A DNA stretch of 41,618 bases. It comes from a bacterium (lineage in GTDB: Bacteria; Gemmatimonadota; Gemmatimonadetes; Longimicrobiales; RSA9). Positions 39,743 to 41,618 of this stretch are shown piece by piece (the stretch's first letter is position 1; each line of letters opens with the position of its first letter). Both the position numbers and the translations under genes were made by a program. The notes beneath the pieces were generated by a model. The model was not told the origin of the DNA and did no database searches. It worked only from the letters and a program-made list of their open reading frames with translations. The stretch is from contig QGVH01000032.1 of the NCBI GenBank assembly GCA_003242735.1, positions 1 through 41,618 of the forward strand. The letters run 5' to 3'.

Positions 39743-41618
39743 ATGGACTTCGTGCCGCCTGTGTCCGCCACCAGGGCCGGCCGCCGAGCCGCAGCACGCC
39801 CGACCGCCGCCTGGCTCGTGGCCGGCCTCCTCGCCTTCGCCGCATGCGCGCCGTCGGCAACCACGTCTCCGGAGGCCGGGCCGACGCCACGCTCCACGCC
39901 CCTGACCCCCGACAGGGATCCCCGCATCGGGCTGGGCGCCGGCCTGCTGGACGCGGAGGAGGCGGTGTGGAACCTGCGCGTGGTCTCCACGACGCCGCCC
40001 CCGCCCGAGTTCGTCGGCGTGACCAACTCCGACCTCGCCTTCACCGGCAACTACGTCATCCAGGGCAACTACAACGGCTTCCAGGTCTGGGACATCAGCG
40101 ACCCCGCGAAGCCGGTGTTGGTGAAGGGGTACGTCTGCCCGGCTTCGCAGAGCGACGTCTCGGTCTACAAGAACCTGCTGTTCGTCTCGGGCGAGGGTCT
40201 CGGTGGGCGGCTGGACTGCGGGACGCAGGGCGTGCGAGAGCAGGTGAGCCCCGACCGGCTGCGCGGGATCCGGATCTTCGACATCTCGGACATCCGGAAC
40301 CCGAAGTACATCGGCAACGTGCAGACGTGCCGCGGCTCGCACACCCACACGGTGCTCGAGCACCCGGGCGACACGGAGAACGTCTACATCTACGTCTCCG
40401 GCTCCGCGCCGGTGCGCCCCGCCGAGGAGCTGCCGGGCTGCAGCGGCGCGATGCCCGAGGAGGACCCCAACACCGCGCTGTTCCGGATCGAGGTCATCCG
40501 GGTCCCGCTCGCGAACCCGGCGGCGGCGCACATCGTCAGCTCGCCGCGGATCTTCGAGGGGCTGAAGGCGCCGCCGAGGCACGGCCTCGCTCCGGACGAC
40601 CTGGCCGAGGTCGAGCGGGCCAGGGCGCGCGGCGCGTTCATCATCGAGATCGACGGCATCCCGCAGGTCCTGCCCGACGCGTTCGTGGCGCGGATGCTCC
40701 AGCAGATCGTCGAGGCGCGGGGCGGCACCGGCGCGCCGACCGCCGCGGACAGCGCGGCCCTGCGGGAGCGGCTGCCGCAGCTCGCCGCGCAGCTCGCTGC
40801 GAACCGCCGCGACCACGGCCCCACGCAGTGCCACGACATCACGGTCTATCCGGCCGTCGGCCTGGCGGGCGGCGCGTGCGAGGGCTACGGCTTGCTGCTC
40901 GACATCCGCGACCCGGTGAACCCGAAGCGCCTCGTCGCCGTCGCGGACTCGAACTTCTCCTACTGGCACTCCGCCACCTTCAGCAACGACGGCACCAAGA
41001 TCCTGTTCTCGGATGAGTGGGGCGGGGGCGGCGCGCCGAAGTGCCGCGCGACGGATCCGAAGGAGTGGGGAGCCAACGCGATCTTCACGATCGAGAACGG
41101 CGAGCTCCACTTCCAGAGCTACTACAAGATGCCCGCACCGCAGACGCCGCAGGAGAACTGCGTGGCGCACAACGGCTCGCTGATCCCGATCCCGGGCCGG
41201 GACGTGATGGTGCAGGGCTGGTACCAGGGCGGCATCTCGGTCTTCGACTTCACCGATCCGAAGAACCCGATCGAGATCGCGTTCCACGACCGCGGCCCGG
41301 TGGACGCGGAGCGCCTCGGCAGCGCCGGGAGCTGGTCGGCCTACTGGCACAACGGCTACATCTACAGCTCGGAGATCGCGCGCGGGCTCGATGTCTTCGA
41401 GCTGGTGCCCAGCGAGTTCCTCTCGCAGAACGAGATCGACGCGGCGAAGACCGTCCGGCTGGAGTACTTCAACGCGCAGGGCCAGCCGCGCTTCGTGTGG
41501 CCGCCGAGCTTCGCGCTCGCGCGCGCGTACGTGGACCAGCTCGAGCGCTCCGGCGGGCTGTCGGCGGACCGCATCGCCGCGGTGCGGCGGGAGCTGGCCA
41601 GCGCGGAGCGCGCCTCGG
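39743..41618 (+). CDS. LVIVD-repeat lipoprotein, 3' end outside the window
   Basis: At least 625 residues; the frame is open to the right edge. ATG 39743 has AAGGGG upstream. Lipobox LLAFAAC (Cys35). The body is a beta-propeller built from LVIVD-type repeats, each with a (F/W)D(I/F)(S/T/R)D..(N/K)P core: GFQVWDISDPAKPVLVKGYV, GIRIFDISDIRNPKYIGNV, LLLDIRDPVNPKRLVAVADS and GISVFDFTDPKNPIEIAF. An about 100-residue insertion (about 270-370) is helical and Ala/Arg-rich. Conserved His residues in SHTHTVL, CHDITVY, YWHSATFS and VAHNGSL could bind metal at the propeller face. Function is unknown. Pairing with the DUF305 gene suggests a shared periplasmic role. Confidence 0.88.
   Translation, partial: MDFVPPVSATRAGRRAAARPTAAWLVAGLLAFAACAPSATTSPEAGPTPRSTPLTPDRDPRIGLGAGLLDAEEAVWNLRVVSTTPPPPEFVGVTNSDLAFTGNYVIQGNYNGFQVWDISDPAKPVLVKGYVCPASQSDVSVYKNLLFVSGEGLGGRLDCGTQGVREQVSPDRLRGIRIFDISDIRNPKYIGNVQTCRGSHTHTVLEHPGDTENVYIYVSGSAPVRPAEELPGCSGAMPEEDPNTALFRIEVIRVPLANPAAAHIVSSPRIFEGLKAPPRHGLAPDDLAEVERARARGAFIIEIDGIPQVLPDAFVARMLQQIVEARGGTGAPTAADSAALRERLPQLAAQLAANRRDHGPTQCHDITVYPAVGLAGGACEGYGLLLDIRDPVNPKRLVAVADSNFSYWHSATFSNDGTKILFSDEWGGGGAPKCRATDPKEWGANAIFTIENGELHFQSYYKMPAPQTPQENCVAHNGSLIPIPGRDVMVQGWYQGGISVFDFTDPKNPIEIAFHDRGPVDAERLGSAGSWSAYWHNGYIYSSEIARGLDVFELVPSEFLSQNEIDAAKTVRLEYFNAQGQPRFVWPPSFALARAYVDQLERSGGLSADRIAAVRRELASAERAS

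Noticed and set aside
38795..41350. 851-codon minus-strand frame opposite the DUF305 and LVIVD genes
   Set aside because: Antisense shadow; both plus-strand genes have lipoboxes and family motifs.
1..41618. CRISPR array, tRNA, rRNA, insertion sequence or prophage
   Set aside because: No regularly spaced repeats, no cloverleaf or rRNA sequence, no transposase, integrase or phage structural gene was recognised. The HNH domain at 8250-8490 is part of the sigma fusion, not of a visible phage cluster.

Overview
The window is about 41.6 kb of very GC-rich DNA, with strong G/C bias at third codon positions. The gene set suggests a Gram-negative, probably soil or thermal, member of the Gemmatimonadota: a TonB-dependent receptor with an N-terminal carboxypeptidase-regulatory domain, a PorV-like protein, a surface protein with a FlgD/T9SS-type-A-like C-terminus, secreted S9 and M14 peptidases, a secreted TolB-amidohydrolase fusion, LVIVD repeats, DUF305 and many lipoproteins. 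The assignment is inferred from gene content; no rRNA or tRNA was seen. Both window edges cut genes.

Left part (1-9.2 kb). The first 650 bases are an abrupt mosaic: the C-truncated 3' part of a short-chain dehydrogenase, about 27 codons of IspH in the same frame, then a C-truncated FecR anti-sigma gene on the other strand, with its FecI-like sigma factor 440 bp upstream. This looks more like an assembly chimera or a rearrangement scar than a gene. Two lipoproteins follow in divergent orientation. Next is a degenerate BlaR/M56-like gene with an operator-like repeat in front, and an intact BlaI repressor. A PHP-domain scrap and a DUF4019 gene come after. The standout gene is at 7516-8517: a sigma-70-family protein with regions 2, 3 and 4 joined in one frame to an HNH endonuclease domain.

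Middle (9.2-22.4 kb). Nearly everything here is on the minus strand: YceI, a DPP-IV-like S9 peptidase, a small secreted protein, an M14 carboxypeptidase, a broken TonB-like gene, a 1094-residue TolB/amidohydrolase protein, an acidic disordered protein with an SH3-like N-terminus, a GntR-SPFH pair with a palindromic operator candidate, and a TPR lipoprotein. Most act in the periplasm or envelope on peptides and small molecules.

Envelope operon (22.7-33.8 kb, minus). Five tightly spaced genes (TonB receptor, 1404-aa exported FlgD-like protein, PorV-like protein, small beta-barrel protein, lipoprotein) end at a strong hairpin. They probably form one surface assembly and are the best candidate for an undescribed multi-gene system.

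Right part (34-41.6 kb, mostly plus). A GH65 phosphorylase/hydrolase overlaps a tandem universal stress protein, with a LacI-type operator-like site upstream. A PIN-domain gene converges on them. Then come a charged-repeat lipoprotein, a two-domain DUF305 lipoprotein and an LVIVD-repeat lipoprotein that runs off the edge.
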